Shown in pieces: positions 8,109 through 18,452 of a stretch of DNA of 34,555 bases (position 1 is its first letter; each line of letters opens with the position of its first letter). The position numbers and the translations under genes are program-made. Source of the DNA: Caulobacteraceae bacterium (GTDB taxonomy: Bacteria; Pseudomonadota; Alphaproteobacteria; Caulobacterales; Caulobacteraceae); assembly GCA_947378235.1 (NCBI GenBank), contig CANCJE010000016.1:1-34555 (forward strand), written 5' to 3'. A model generated the notes under the pieces. That model searched no databases, was not told the origin of the DNA, and saw nothing but the letters and a program-made list of their open reading frames with translations.

Positions 8109-10403
8109 CTAGCGGTCGTCATAGTCTGTGTATCCTGCATCGCCCAATGTGGCGAGGGTTAGGCGAACGAGCACGTTATCGGACGGGCCGAGCGTGCGGT
8201 TATAGGTTTCTTCGCGTTGATACACAATTTCGAGCCTTGTGCATTCGTCGCGATAGAGCAGCCCGATCTCGCGGTTGCGCCAAACATCATTTTCCAGATC
8301 GCGGACACCTGCAAAGGTCAGGCCCCAGGTTTTGGAGATATAGACTTCTCCAGCACCTTGGATGTCCTGCACGGCGGTACCGCTGATGGCGGTCTTGTCG
8401 TCCAGATAGCGGATATAGCCTCGGACGCGGTCAAGGCTGAGATTGGCTCCGGCCTCTTGGCGACGGACCTTCAGGGTGTCAGAGTCGAGCCGCGTACGCG
8501 CAAAGGCCGATAGGCCTGCGATGGGCGCAACCGATACGGACGTCACCCAATCGGACGCGGTGCCTTGCAAGCCTGTGCGGGCAGGAACCATCAGATCGCG
8601 ATGAGAGCGGAAGCTGCGTCCGACCAGCACGCGCGCATTGCGTCCCCCGCCCCAATCGACTGTGGTTCGGACACCGACATTGAGCCTTTGACCACCATCA
8701 TAGAGGTCAAATCCGGGATAGCGATTGGCTTCGAACAGGTTGGTTTCGTCAAATTCAAACGAGATACTGTCTTCGTTCGGAATGCGGCTATCGCTCTGGG
8801 CATTGGGCGACAGGGCAATCTGGGCCATGGGCTCAACAATAAGGGTTGAGGCACCGGCCTTGCGGATGAGCGGATAGCTCAAGTCCATACCGACCGTGCC
8901 CATGGTCCGACTGATCGACTGACCCTTGCTATTGGCTAGGGACTGGTCGGCAATATTGTAATAGTCCGCGCGCGCCGAGACGAAGGGCTCAGCCCTCAGG
9001 CCATTGCTAAAGGTGTTGATCTGGCGCCATTCACCTTCGCCGGTGGCCCTGCGGCTATCGACGCCTGGTTGCTTGGCTGACAGCGGTGATTGATCGCGGA
9101 ACAGGGCCACGCCGCTGCCTTGCAGACGCAAGCGTCCCCCAAAGATCGGATCTGCCGGTTCATAGCGGGCTTCGACGAGGGGCGCGGCGTAGGGGATGGC
9201 GTGGTTATTGTCGGTGCTGCGCAGGCCTTGGAAGCTCAAGGTTGATAGGGCCAGATAGCTCCGGTCGGTCTGGCGGGTGGCATAGAGCTGGGTCAAGAGA
9301 CGGCGGCTGTCGGTGTTGAACAGGCCGCGATTGTCCTGATAGACTCGCCCAATATTGTACTTGTCGAACAGCAGGGCATCAGAGGTTCGCTCAAGGCCAA
9401 ACCCCCAGTCCCACTTGTCATTGATGGTGAACTTGCCCTTGGCCAAGATATAGCTGCGCGAGGTGTCGTCCCCGACCTTGCGAAGATCGCCATTGATGGT
9501 CTCGAGGTCACGTTCGTGCGTGAAGCCCGCGCGGGCCTCTATCTCGCCGGAATAGAACCGCTTACGCCATTCTAGGTTCAAGAATGGATTGACGAGGCTA
9601 TTGATCTGCGGGCTGATCACCAGATCTTGCGACGGTGAAATGACCACCAGATAGGGCTGTTCGTAGCTGAACCCCCGGCGCTTGGACTTTTGAATGCGCG
9701 GCGGCAACATCCCGGAACTGCGTTCAGCCTGCGGGTCTGGATGCCAGAAAATCGGAGCGTAAAAGACCGGAACGCCGAGGACCTTGACCACCGCGTGGCG
9801 GTAATAGACCAGCTGACGACCGCGATCTTGCACGATGCGGTCCGCAATGATCGACCAACTCGGAGCCTTGGGTTCACCGTTCTTGGCGCAGATGTCGCAG
9901 GGTGTGTAGATGGCCCGGTTCAGCTCATTGACCGTCTCAGAACGGCGAATGGCCGAGGAGGCGGCAAACTTGATATTGGGTTCCAAGATCGTGGAAAAGC
10001 CGTAGGCGACGCCGGCGCGCAGCTTATCGTCGAGCGTAATCTCTTCCGCCGATTGAACGCCGGCATCGGCGCTTATGACTTGAGCCTTGCCCTTGGCGGT
10101 GATGACGCCCGTCTTGGTGTCGTAGACCAGTTGCTGAGCGCGGATCGTGCGGCCTTGATAGCGCGCCTCAACATCGCCCTGAGCGGCAATGGTCTTGTTC
10201 GCATCGTCGCGGATCACAACGTCCGCTTCGAGATAGAACCCGTCATCGCCAAGGCCATCATCGACGGCCGAAGGCTTCGCCGCCGACGGGGCAGGGGCGG
10301 GAGCGGCGATGACGACGGGCGAACTCAACAGGGCGCAGAGCAGCGCGCTGCCGCTAAGCAGTGCCGTTCGCCGTGCGCCAAGGAGCGATCGCCGCTCTGT
10401 CAT
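8109..10403 (-). CDS. lptD: LPS-assembly protein LptD (Imp/OstA)
   Basis: 764 residues from the ATG at 10403, which has AGAGGA nine bases upstream; an alternative ATG at 10412 abuts that site and would have no spacing. A signal peptide (TALLSGSALLCALLSS, cut near VIAAPA) leads to an OstA beta-jellyroll domain (about 45-155: DVEARYQGRTIRAQQLVYD) and then a long beta-barrel domain. Cysteines in TPCDICAKN and a later one in DECTRLEIVYQ are candidates for the structural disulfides. The protein forms, with the lipoprotein LptE, the outer-membrane gate that places LPS in the outer leaflet. Its chaperone SurA is encoded immediately downstream. Confidence 0.96.
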   Translation of the reverse strand: MTERRSLLGARRTALLSGSALLCALLSSPVVIAAPAPAPSAAKPSAVDDGLGDDGFYLEADVVIRDDANKTIAAQGDVEARYQGRTIRAQQLVYDTKTGVITAKGKAQVISADAGVQSAEEITLDDKLRAGVAYGFSTILEPNIKFAASSAIRRSETVNELNRAIYTPCDICAKNGEPKAPSWSIIADRIVQDRGRQLVYYRHAVVKVLGVPVFYAPIFWHPDPQAERSSGMLPPRIQKSKRRGFSYEQPYLVVISPSQDLVISPQINSLVNPFLNLEWRKRFYSGEIEARAGFTHERDLETINGDLRKVGDDTSRSYILAKGKFTINDKWDWGFGLERTSDALLFDKYNIGRVYQDNRGLFNTDSRRLLTQLYATRQTDRSYLALSTLSFQGLRSTDNNHAIPYAAPLVEARYEPADPIFGGRLRLQGSGVALFRDQSPLSAKQPGVDSRRATGEGEWRQINTFSNGLRAEPFVSARADYYNIADQSLANSKGQSISRTMGTVGMDLSYPLIRKAGASTLIVEPMAQIALSPNAQSDSRIPNEDSISFEFDETNLFEANRYPGFDLYDGGQRLNVGVRTTVDWGGGRNARVLVGRSFRSHRDLMVPARTGLQGTASDWVTSVSVAPIAGLSAFARTRLDSDTLKVRRQEAGANLSLDRVRGYIRYLDDKTAISGTAVQDIQGAGEVYISKTWGLTFAGVRDLENDVWRNREIGLLYRDECTRLEIVYQREETYNRTLGPSDNVLVRLTLATLGDAGYTDYDDR

Positions 10404-10460
10404 TCGTCCCATTCCTCTATCCGTCAGCCGAACTTGCGGCGACGACTCAATGATGTTGGT

Positions 10461-11567
10461 TCAACCGTCTTCGGTATAACAAAGCAAGGTGAACCCCGAC
10501 AAAATCGCCAAGATTGGCGGTGCCCAAGCGGCTGCGAAGGGGGCTATAACATCGGCCTTACCCAAAGCGCCGCAAAAGCTGTTGAAAAAGAAAAACACAA
10601 AGCCGAGCGCCGTCCCCGACCCAGCCAAGGCGGTCAGGCCGCCAAGGCGCATCAGGCGAAGAGAAAAGGCCGCTGCGAGGACCGACATGGCGGCGAACAG
10701 GAGGGGTGTGGCCAAAAGTTGCTGGAACCTCAACCGATAGGCTGTGGCCGAAAAGCCTGCCTGCTCGGTCTGGGCAATCTTTCCGGGTAAACTCCAGAAC
10801 GGGATGGCCGTTGGCGATGCAAACTTCTCAAGTGCGGCGCGGGCGTCAAGGGTCGATGGAATGACCAGGCTGTCATACTTGACCGAACTGGCACCAGGCG
10901 AAGCCTCGCGCGCGCCGGTGAGCTTCCAATTGCCATCCACCAGCCGGGCCTCGTCGGCCTCAATCCGGCGCGAAAATTCCAGATCGCCCTTAGCGCCGAC
11001 CGTGGAAACGAACAGGGATACGCCCGACAGCCGAACCGCGCCGTCGACGGAGTCCCGACCATGGGCCCGGATGACGATCTGGGTGCGCTTATCGCCCTGA
11101 CGCAGCCAAATGTCGGTGGGGGCGACAACCAAATAGTTGCTCATGATCGCGTCGCGATTGCGCTCGAACTGGGCATTGAGGCGCGAGGCGAGCGGATTGA
11201 GCGCGATGACCGTCAAGGTGCCAATGACAAAGGCCGCGCCCGCGGCCGGGAAGATAAATCGCCAAGCTGAAACCCCAGCGGCCCGCATGGCGATAAGCTC
11301 GCTGCGGCGATTGAGGCTGACAAAGGCCGATAGGGTCCCGAATAGGAAGGCAAAGGGTAGCAGCAGCAGAATGACCGACGGAGACTTGAGAACGGTGAGG
11401 CCAAAGATCTGAGCGGCACCCACATCGGCGCGGATGCCGACAGAACGGGACAGCTCGACAAAATCCACCAGCACGATGATCGAACTGATGATGGTCAAGG
11501 CTCCCAGCACGGCCAGCATCGTGTGGCCGAGGACATAGGTCTCCAGACGGGTCAGGCGCGTGCGCAT
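10461..11567 (-). CDS. lptG: LPS export ABC transporter permease LptG
   Basis: 368 residues from the ATG at 11567, which overlaps the lptF stop by one base (TGATG) and has GGAG upstream; a GTG at 11579 would add four residues. YjgP/YjgQ family: transmembrane segments near residues 12-36, 55-80 and 95-120, a periplasmic beta-jellyroll (about 125-260), then three more membrane segments starting at AYRLRFQQLLATPLLFAAMSV. With LptF and the ATPase LptB it forms the inner-membrane complex that extracts LPS and passes it to LptC/LptA/LptD. lptB, lptC and lptA are not in this window. Confidence 0.94.
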   Translation of the reverse strand: MRTRLTRLETYVLGHTMLAVLGALTIISSIIVLVDFVELSRSVGIRADVGAAQIFGLTVLKSPSVILLLLPFAFLFGTLSAFVSLNRRSELIAMRAAGVSAWRFIFPAAGAAFVIGTLTVIALNPLASRLNAQFERNRDAIMSNYLVVAPTDIWLRQGDKRTQIVIRAHGRDSVDGAVRLSGVSLFVSTVGAKGDLEFSRRIEADEARLVDGNWKLTGAREASPGASSVKYDSLVIPSTLDARAALEKFASPTAIPFWSLPGKIAQTEQAGFSATAYRLRFQQLLATPLLFAAMSVLAAAFSLRLMRLGGLTALAGSGTALGFVFFFFNSFCGALGKADVIAPFAAAWAPPILAILSGFTLLCYTEDG

Positions 11568-12709
11568 CAGGTGATCCACTCCACGTCAGGCTTCCGCGCG
11601 CCCAGAAGCCTTAGGCCTCCAGAGCGAGAGGATTTTTGCCGGAACAGCTGCGACAGGGCCCACCAGGTGGCGATCAGAGGCACAGCATATTGGAGAATGT
11701 TCAAAGAGGCGCTGTCATCGCAGGCGGCTTGAACCGCAAAGCCGACAATACGCACAAAGGCCGTGACCCCCGCAATCATCGCAATCCGTCGGCCATAGCC
11801 AAGGCGGCTAAAGGCCCCGCCGATCACGGCATTCAGAGCCATGGCCATGAAGGCGAGGTTGTAGAGCGGTGACGAGAGGCGCGAGTGGAACTCGGCGATC
11901 ATCTTGACCCTGTTACGCTGTTCCCATTCCTGCTGAAGGTCTGGGAACATCAGTTCGTGCATATAGCGGTCCGAAATCTTGTAGTGGACCAACTCATAGG
12001 TGTTCATGAACGGGGCGAGGTTGAAGATGTACTCGTCGAATTTCAGAAAGTTCAGGACCCCTTCGCGCGACAGTTCCTGATTGGAGCCCTGCCGCATGAT
12101 CAAGATCGGTTCGCCATTACGCTTGGCGATCTTGCCTTGCCGCGCAAAGAAGGTCGTTGAGCCGCCCTCGGCCTTTTCCTGATTAAGGAACATGTTCCGC
12201 ATTATGCCCTGCTGATCAATGCTCTGGGCATAGACGGTCAGGTCGGAGGAGGGCTGTGAGAATTCACCGGCCCGCACCAGGCTGGCGGCCAGATCGGTGC
12301 GCACGGCGAACAGTTCGTCGCGCATGGTGCGGTAGCAGTAGGGCTGGACCCACAGATTGACGACTAGTGTCACCAGCATGGCCAGCGAAGCCAGCTTTAT
12401 CGCCGGGGCAATCACCCGCCAGCGGCTCATGCCTCCGGCAAAACAGACAACGATCTCTTGTTCCGTATGGAGCCGGTTGAGCGCCACGAGCGAGGCGACA
12501 AAGATCGCAATGGGCAGGATCATATTGAGCAGTTGAGGCAGGGCAAGAAAGGTAATCTTGGCAAAGACCATCGCGCTTTGACGCTGCTCGACCATGATGT
12601 CGAGCGTGCCAAGGCTTTGGCTAAGCAGAGCCACTGCGACAAGCGCCAGCGTTGCCAGGAGGGTCGGGCCGAGCAGTTGCTTGAAGAGATAACGCTCGAT
12701 CAGACTCAT
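11567..12709 (-). CDS. lptF: LPS export ABC transporter permease LptF
   Basis: 380 residues, beginning MSLIERYLFKQLLGPTLLAT, typical of LptF. The architecture is the same as its partner LptG: N-terminal membrane segments, a periplasmic domain (about 130-265) and C-terminal membrane segments with 'RLSSPLYNLAFMAMALNAVIGG'. It is the first gene of the leftward operon lptF-lptG-lptD-surA-pdxA-rsmA and is divergent from pepA, with about 180 bases between the two starts that must hold both promoters. LptF and LptG adjacency plus the one-base overlap supports equimolar production. Confidence 0.94.
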   Translation of the reverse strand: MSLIERYLFKQLLGPTLLATLALVAVALLSQSLGTLDIMVEQRQSAMVFAKITFLALPQLLNMILPIAIFVASLVALNRLHTEQEIVVCFAGGMSRWRVIAPAIKLASLAMLVTLVVNLWVQPYCYRTMRDELFAVRTDLAASLVRAGEFSQPSSDLTVYAQSIDQQGIMRNMFLNQEKAEGGSTTFFARQGKIAKRNGEPILIMRQGSNQELSREGVLNFLKFDEYIFNLAPFMNTYELVHYKISDRYMHELMFPDLQQEWEQRNRVKMIAEFHSRLSSPLYNLAFMAMALNAVIGGAFSRLGYGRRIAMIAGVTAFVRIVGFAVQAACDDSASLNILQYAVPLIATWWALSQLFRQKSSRSGGLRLLGARKPDVEWIT

Positions 12710-12891
12710 GGGCTGGGAACGGTCCTCAAACAGCCGGAAGGGGTAACGATACCACAGCCATTGCAGCGGCGAACCGTGTCGCTATGTTCTACACGTCCCA
12801 AGGGGCTGGTGCCAACCGCTGAGCGCGCCTAGACCTATCTTGACGGGAAAATGGATAATGTCGTCCAGTGATGTGGACGCAGGAGCACAGA

Positions 12892-14376
12892 ATGCAAATC
12901 GAGTTTGTCAGCCCAAACACCGCCCTTTCGCCCCGTTCGGCCGTTGCAGTGCTGGTTTTTGAGGGCGGTGCCCTTGGATCAGCCGCCCAGAAGCTCGACA
13001 CAGCCACCAGCGGCGCGATCGGCCGGGCCATTTCGGCCAGCCGGTTTACGGGTGCCAAGGGCCAAACCCTTGATCTGATCGCACCCGCAGGCACTGAGGC
13101 CGCACGGGTGATTCTCATCGGCGCAGGTCCTGCTGCCAGCTTTACCGCCAAGATCGCCGAGTCCGTTGGTGCCAGCGCCTATCAGGCGATTAAACTGTCG
13201 GGCGTCGAAACCTTAACCCTGATGTTGGCCGATCAGACCGAAGCCATCGCGGCTCAAGCGGCATTTGGTGTGCGCCTCGCGGCCTATCGGTTTGATCGCT
13301 ACCGGACGACGGAAAAGGCTGAGAAGAAGCCGTCAGTGACCAAGGTTCAGGTCGTGGTGGCCAATCCTGATCAGACGACGGACGCATTTGATCCGCTCTC
13401 GACCCTTGCCGACGCGGTCTATTTCTCGCGCGACCTGATCTCAGAGCCGGCCAATATTCTCTATCCCGAAGAGTTTGCGCGCCGGGTTAAGCGCTTGGAG
13501 GCCCTCGGGCTAGAGGTCGAGATCCTCGGCGAGAAGGAAATGGCCGCTCTAGGTATGGGCTCCTTGCTGGGCGTGGGGCAGGGCAGTCGCCGTGAAAGCC
13601 AAATGGCCGTGATCCAGTGGAAGGGTGCGCCAGAGTCGAGCGAAAAGCCGCTGGCCTTTGTCGGTAAGGGCGTCTGTTTTGATACGGGCGGCATCTCGAT
13701 CAAGCCTGCCGACGGCATGGAAGATATGAAATGGGATATGGGCGGGGCCGCCGCTGTCGCGGGCCTGATGCACGCGCTGGCGGGTCGCAAGGCCAAGGTC
13801 AATGTGGTCGGCATCTTGGGTCTGGTCGAGAATATGCCCGACGGCAATGCGCAGCGTCCGGGCGACGTGGTCACCTCCATGTCCGGTCAGACCATTGAGG
13901 TGATCAATACCGACGCCGAAGGCCGTCTCGTGCTGGCCGATGCGCTCTGGTATTGCCAAAAGCGCTTTGAGCCCAAGTTCATGGTCGATCTGGCCACCCT
14001 GACCGGTGCCATCATCATCTCGCTTGGCCATGACTATGCGGGCCTCTTCTCGAACAATGACGCCCTGTCAGACAATCTGCTCGCCGCCTCCAAGGCCTCG
14101 GGTGAGAACCTGTGGCGCCTGCCTTTGCCTGCCTCCTACGAGAAGCAGATCGACAGCATGATTGCCGACGTCAAAAATACCGGCGGACGGCCAGCAGGCT
14201 CGATCACGGCGGCCCTGTTCCTTCAGCGCTTCGTCAATGGCTTGCCTTGGGCGCACCTCGACATCGCCGCCACAGCGTGGAAGAAGCCCTCAGCCGATCC
14301 GACCATCCCAGAAGGGGCGACCGGCTTTGGCGTGCAGCTGCTCGACCGCTTCGTCGCTGATCACTACGAGGCTTGA
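12892..14376 (+). CDS. pepA: Leucyl aminopeptidase PepA (M17)
   Basis: 494 residues from the ATG at 12892, which has AGGAG six bases upstream; a GTG 24 bases earlier is in frame but has no such site. The two-metal centre and catalytic residues are all visible: Lys259 and Asp264 in FVGKGVCFDTGG, Lys271, Asp282 in KWDMGG, and Asp341, Glu343 and Arg345 in NTDAEGRL, each at a constant offset from the E. coli residues. It removes N-terminal amino acids from peptides in the cytosol; some relatives also bind DNA as regulators. holC follows with two bases between the genes, and pepA-holC is a conserved pair in proteobacteria. Confidence 0.96.
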   Translation: MQIEFVSPNTALSPRSAVAVLVFEGGALGSAAQKLDTATSGAIGRAISASRFTGAKGQTLDLIAPAGTEAARVILIGAGPAASFTAKIAESVGASAYQAIKLSGVETLTLMLADQTEAIAAQAAFGVRLAAYRFDRYRTTEKAEKKPSVTKVQVVVANPDQTTDAFDPLSTLADAVYFSRDLISEPANILYPEEFARRVKRLEALGLEVEILGEKEMAALGMGSLLGVGQGSRRESQMAVIQWKGAPESSEKPLAFVGKGVCFDTGGISIKPADGMEDMKWDMGGAAAVAGLMHALAGRKAKVNVVGILGLVENMPDGNAQRPGDVVTSMSGQTIEVINTDAEGRLVLADALWYCQKRFEPKFMVDLATLTGAIIISLGHDYAGLFSNNDALSDNLLAASKASGENLWRLPLPASYEKQIDSMIADVKNTGGRPAGSITAALFLQRFVNGLPWAHLDIAATAWKKPSADPTIPEGATGFGVQLLDRFVADHYEA

Positions 14377-14378
14377 AT

Positions 14379-14837
14379 ATGAGCGCCGCCTGCGAGGTCT
14401 GGTTCTATCATCTAGAGCGCACGTCGCTGGACCATGCCTTGCCCGAACTGCTGGAAAAGACCTTGAAAAAGGGCTGGAAGGCGCGCGTGCGGGCGGCGTC
14501 TCAAGACTGTGTCGACTTCTTTGACGATTGGCTCTGGCGCTATCGCAATGAGGCCTTCCTACCCCATGCCAAGGACGGCGAGCCTTTTGCCGAGCGCCAG
14601 CCTGTGCTTCTCGGCACCGATGAGAGCAATCTCAACGGTGCCGAGGCCCTGTTTCTGATCGATGGGGCCGAACCCGGCGATGCCAGCGGTTATCAGCGCT
14701 GTATCGTGCTGTTTGATGGACAGGATCAGGCCGCCGTGGCTCAGGCTCGGACCCACTGGTCCAAATTTAGAGCTCAGGGCCTTGGCGTGTCCTACTGGCA
14801 GCAGGGGGCAGAGCGCGGATGGGAAAAGAAGGCGTGA
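14379..14837 (+). CDS. holC: DNA polymerase III chi subunit
   Basis: 152 residues from the ATG at 14379 (GAGG eight bases upstream); a TTG six bases earlier overlaps the pepA stop. The N-terminal VWFYHLERTSLDHALPELLEKTLKKGW, read in parts, and the segment 'LWRYRNEAFLPHA', followed by PVLLGTDE, are chi signatures. Chi links the clamp loader (through psi) to single-stranded DNA-binding protein during replication. The pepA neighbour supports the assignment. The end overlaps the start of the next small lipoprotein gene by 19 bases. Confidence 0.93.
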   Translation: MSAACEVWFYHLERTSLDHALPELLEKTLKKGWKARVRAASQDCVDFFDDWLWRYRNEAFLPHAKDGEPFAERQPVLLGTDESNLNGAEALFLIDGAEPGDASGYQRCIVLFDGQDQAAVAQARTHWSKFRAQGLGVSYWQQGAERGWEKKA

Positions 14838-15172
14838 GGCCGATTGCGGCCCGGATGGCTTTGGCGCTGGTCCTGACCGCCCTTGGGTCCTGCGCCCAAA
14901 GGCCGCCGCAGTGGGCCGCTCCGGCACCGACCCTAGAGCCCGCGATCTTGGCAAAGGTCGCGCCAGAGCCGGGCAAGCCTGACCTCTGCAATGCGCAAAG
15001 CCTAACCTACCTGATCGGTCGGCCGCGAACGGAGATCCCAATCCCTGTCGACCCCTCAACGCGCCAAGTGGTCTGTACGACCTGCATCGCGCCCGACGAT
15101 CATTCCGAAACGCGCCAGCGCATCCTGTTTGACGCGGAATCCAGCCTGATTACCGCTGTCGGTTGCGGCTAG
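14819..15172 (+). CDS. I78-like peptidase inhibitor family lipoprotein
   Basis: 117 residues. The N-terminus is a lipoprotein signal with hydrophobic MALALVLTALGSC and Cys25 as the probable lipidated residue. After an Ala/Pro linker comes a domain CNAQSLTYLIGRP ... RQRILFDAESSLITAVGCG, which fits the I78 inhibitor pattern (an N-terminal Cys, a 'LIG' motif, a closing 'V-x-CG'). It has an extra CTTC pair before the R-rich strand, so a second disulfide is possible. Fungal members of I78 inhibit serine proteases; bacterial ones are mostly uncharacterised. The gene overlaps holC by 19 bases and converges on the oxygenase gene three bases away. Family assignment is moderately sure, inhibition is inferred. 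Confidence 0.75.
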   Translation: MGKEGVRPIAARMALALVLTALGSCAQRPPQWAAPAPTLEPAILAKVAPEPGKPDLCNAQSLTYLIGRPRTEIPIPVDPSTRQVVCTTCIAPDDHSETRQRILFDAESSLITAVGCG

Positions 15173-15175
15173 GTC

Positions 15176-15790
15176 CTACCAAGCATAGTTGAAGCTGATG
15201 CTGATCCGGTCAGTCTTGGCCGCGTTGGGCAGGACCTCGTGCCTGAGCCAGCTTTCCCACATCAAGATCGTCCCGGCCTCAGGCGCGAGGGCGATAAAGG
15301 TTTGAAGCTCGCGCGGGGCCTCGTCCAAGCGGGTCGGGGCGGCCATCATGCGAGACAGGCGAGGGTCTTCGAGCCGTAGCGCGCCCGCGCCGTCGGGAAC
15401 TGACACATAGACCGTACCGCTAAGCACACTGTGGGGATGGATATGGCCCGAATGCATGCCGCCGGGCTTGAGGATATTGATCCAAAGGCTGTCCAGTTTT
15501 AACCGACGCCCGCCAAGGTCCAGATGCAGATCCTTGGCGAAGGCTGAAGCATGTTTGTCCAGCTTGCGCTTGAGTTCATCAAACAGACTGTCGCGCCGCG
15601 GCAGGTCGTCGAGCGAGGCGTAGGACGTGTAGCCCCGATAGCCCTTTTCTCGGCTCCAAGCCTGTCCGGCCTTGTCCTGCTGAGCAATCTGGCGGCAAGC
15701 CTCCTCCAGATCGGTGATGAAGGCCTCTCCCGCCGCGAGGTCAGAGCGGTAGGTCTTGGTGACAAACAGGGTTTCGAGGGTGCGGGTCAT
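15176..15790 (-). CDS. TIGR02466-family 2OG-Fe(II) oxygenase
   Basis: 204 residues of a cupin-fold Fe(II)/2-oxoglutarate dioxygenase-like protein. The core shows WINILKPGGMHSGHIHPHS, LSGTVYVSVPDGAG, RLEDPRL, then PEAGTILMWESWLRHEVLPN and the closing RISISFNYAW. The His in HPHS, the His of SWLRHEV and the Arg of RISISF are the likely iron and 2-oxoglutarate ligands. Members are common in marine and freshwater alphaproteobacteria and phages, and their substrate is unknown. The ATG follows GAGGG directly, so initiation may be weak. Family is confident, substrate cannot be given. Confidence 0.85.
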   Translation of the reverse strand: MTRTLETLFVTKTYRSDLAAGEAFITDLEEACRQIAQQDKAGQAWSREKGYRGYTSYASLDDLPRRDSLFDELKRKLDKHASAFAKDLHLDLGGRRLKLDSLWINILKPGGMHSGHIHPHSVLSGTVYVSVPDGAGALRLEDPRLSRMMAAPTRLDEAPRELQTFIALAPEAGTILMWESWLRHEVLPNAAKTDRISISFNYAW

Positions 15791-15906
15791 CCCTCGCCAC
15801 TATGCCGCCGCTGCGATCCTGTCCAGTCTGTTGGCGACGTCCACCGAGGTCCGCGCCAGTCTCCGGGGTTGCTTCGTGATGCTCGTAACGGCGCGGGTAG
15901 GTAAGG

Positions 15907-15932
15907 CCCTTTCCCCCTTGAGGGGGAGAGGG
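15907..15932. repeat. G/C-block palindrome centred on TTGA
   Basis: CCCTTTCCCCC (15907-15917) faces GGGGGAGAGGG (15922-15932) around TTGA, followed by a G-rich tail TTGGGCGTGGGGG. Elements of this form are scattered between genes in many alphaproteobacterial genomes. Confidence 0.6.
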
Positions 15933-15965
15933 TTGGGCGTGGGGGCTATTGACCAACCCCACATT

Positions 15966-15994
15966 CCTCATCCTGAGCCCGTCGAAGGACGAGG
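15966..15994. repeat. Intergenic palindrome of the 'GTCGAAGGA' type
   Basis: CCTCATCCT (15966-15974) faces AGGACGAGG (15986-15994) with one mismatch; the middle reads GAGCCCGTCGA. This is a very common short intergenic repeat in alphaproteobacteria, recognised from general knowledge. Confidence 0.65.
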
Positions 15995-16033
15995 GCGCAC
16001 CCCGAGCGACCAGGCGGTGTGAAAGGGTCTGGA

Positions 16034-16051
16034 TCCCCGCCTTCGCGGGGA
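16034..16051. repeat. Short 'CCCCGC-CTTC-GCGGGG' hairpin
   Basis: TCCCCGC (16034-16040) and GCGGGGA (16045-16051) pair perfectly around CTTC. It resembles the widespread proteobacterial repeat that reads TCCCCGCCTTCGCGGGGA. Confidence 0.65.
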
Positions 16052-16118
16052 ACGCGGGGGAGGGTGCGTGTTCCTCGTCCATCGACGGGCGCAGGATGGG
16101 TGTGAGAGGGACTAAAAC

Positions 16119-16226
16119 AAGCCCCCCTTCGCCGCTTCGCGCCACTTCGCCCAGAGGGGGAAGACCTAACACGGCAAATCTTCCCCTCAGGGGAAAGTAC
16201 CGGCGCAGCCGGGGTAAGGGGCTTTC
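16119..16226. repeat. Long imperfect inverted repeat, MITE-like
   Basis: The left arm runs about 16119-16164 (AAGCCCCCCTTCG ... CAGAGGGGGAAGA) and the right arm about 16179-16225 (TCTTCCCCTCAGGGG ... GTAAGGGGCTT). Inner blocks GGGGGAAGA and TCTTCCCC, and outer blocks AAGCCCC and GGGGCTT, pair, separated by an AT-richer centre. The size (about 108 bases) and symmetry are like non-coding mobile repeats or a double REP structure. Confidence 0.6.
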
Positions 16227-16342
16227 AATCCCGTCAATGGCCCAAGGTGACGTGAGGATAGGCTTGTTTTTGTTGGCTTGACGCACAACAGTCATCTCAA
16301 GACAAACACGGTCCGAGCCAAGGGTTCAGGGCCTGCCTGTGA

Positions 16343-18382
<2,040 letters not shown>

Positions 18383-18452
18383 TGATACTGGACAGGGCCG
18401 CTGGCCTGCGTCAAAGCCATATCAACCATTAGACCCAAAAGGGAACTCGACC

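Noticed and set aside
9690-10790. Long plus-strand frame (366 codons) opposite lptD and lptG
   Set aside because: Shadow of two real genes; low-complexity Arg/Gly-rich translation with no family motif.
12840-12859. TTGACG followed by GATAAT upstream of pepA
   Set aside because: The hexamers are only eight bases apart, too close for a known promoter class.
15741-16295. Frames across the repeat region next to fadH (both strands)
   Set aside because: They pass through palindromes and have skewed composition; no protein family resemblance, so the region was described as repeats.
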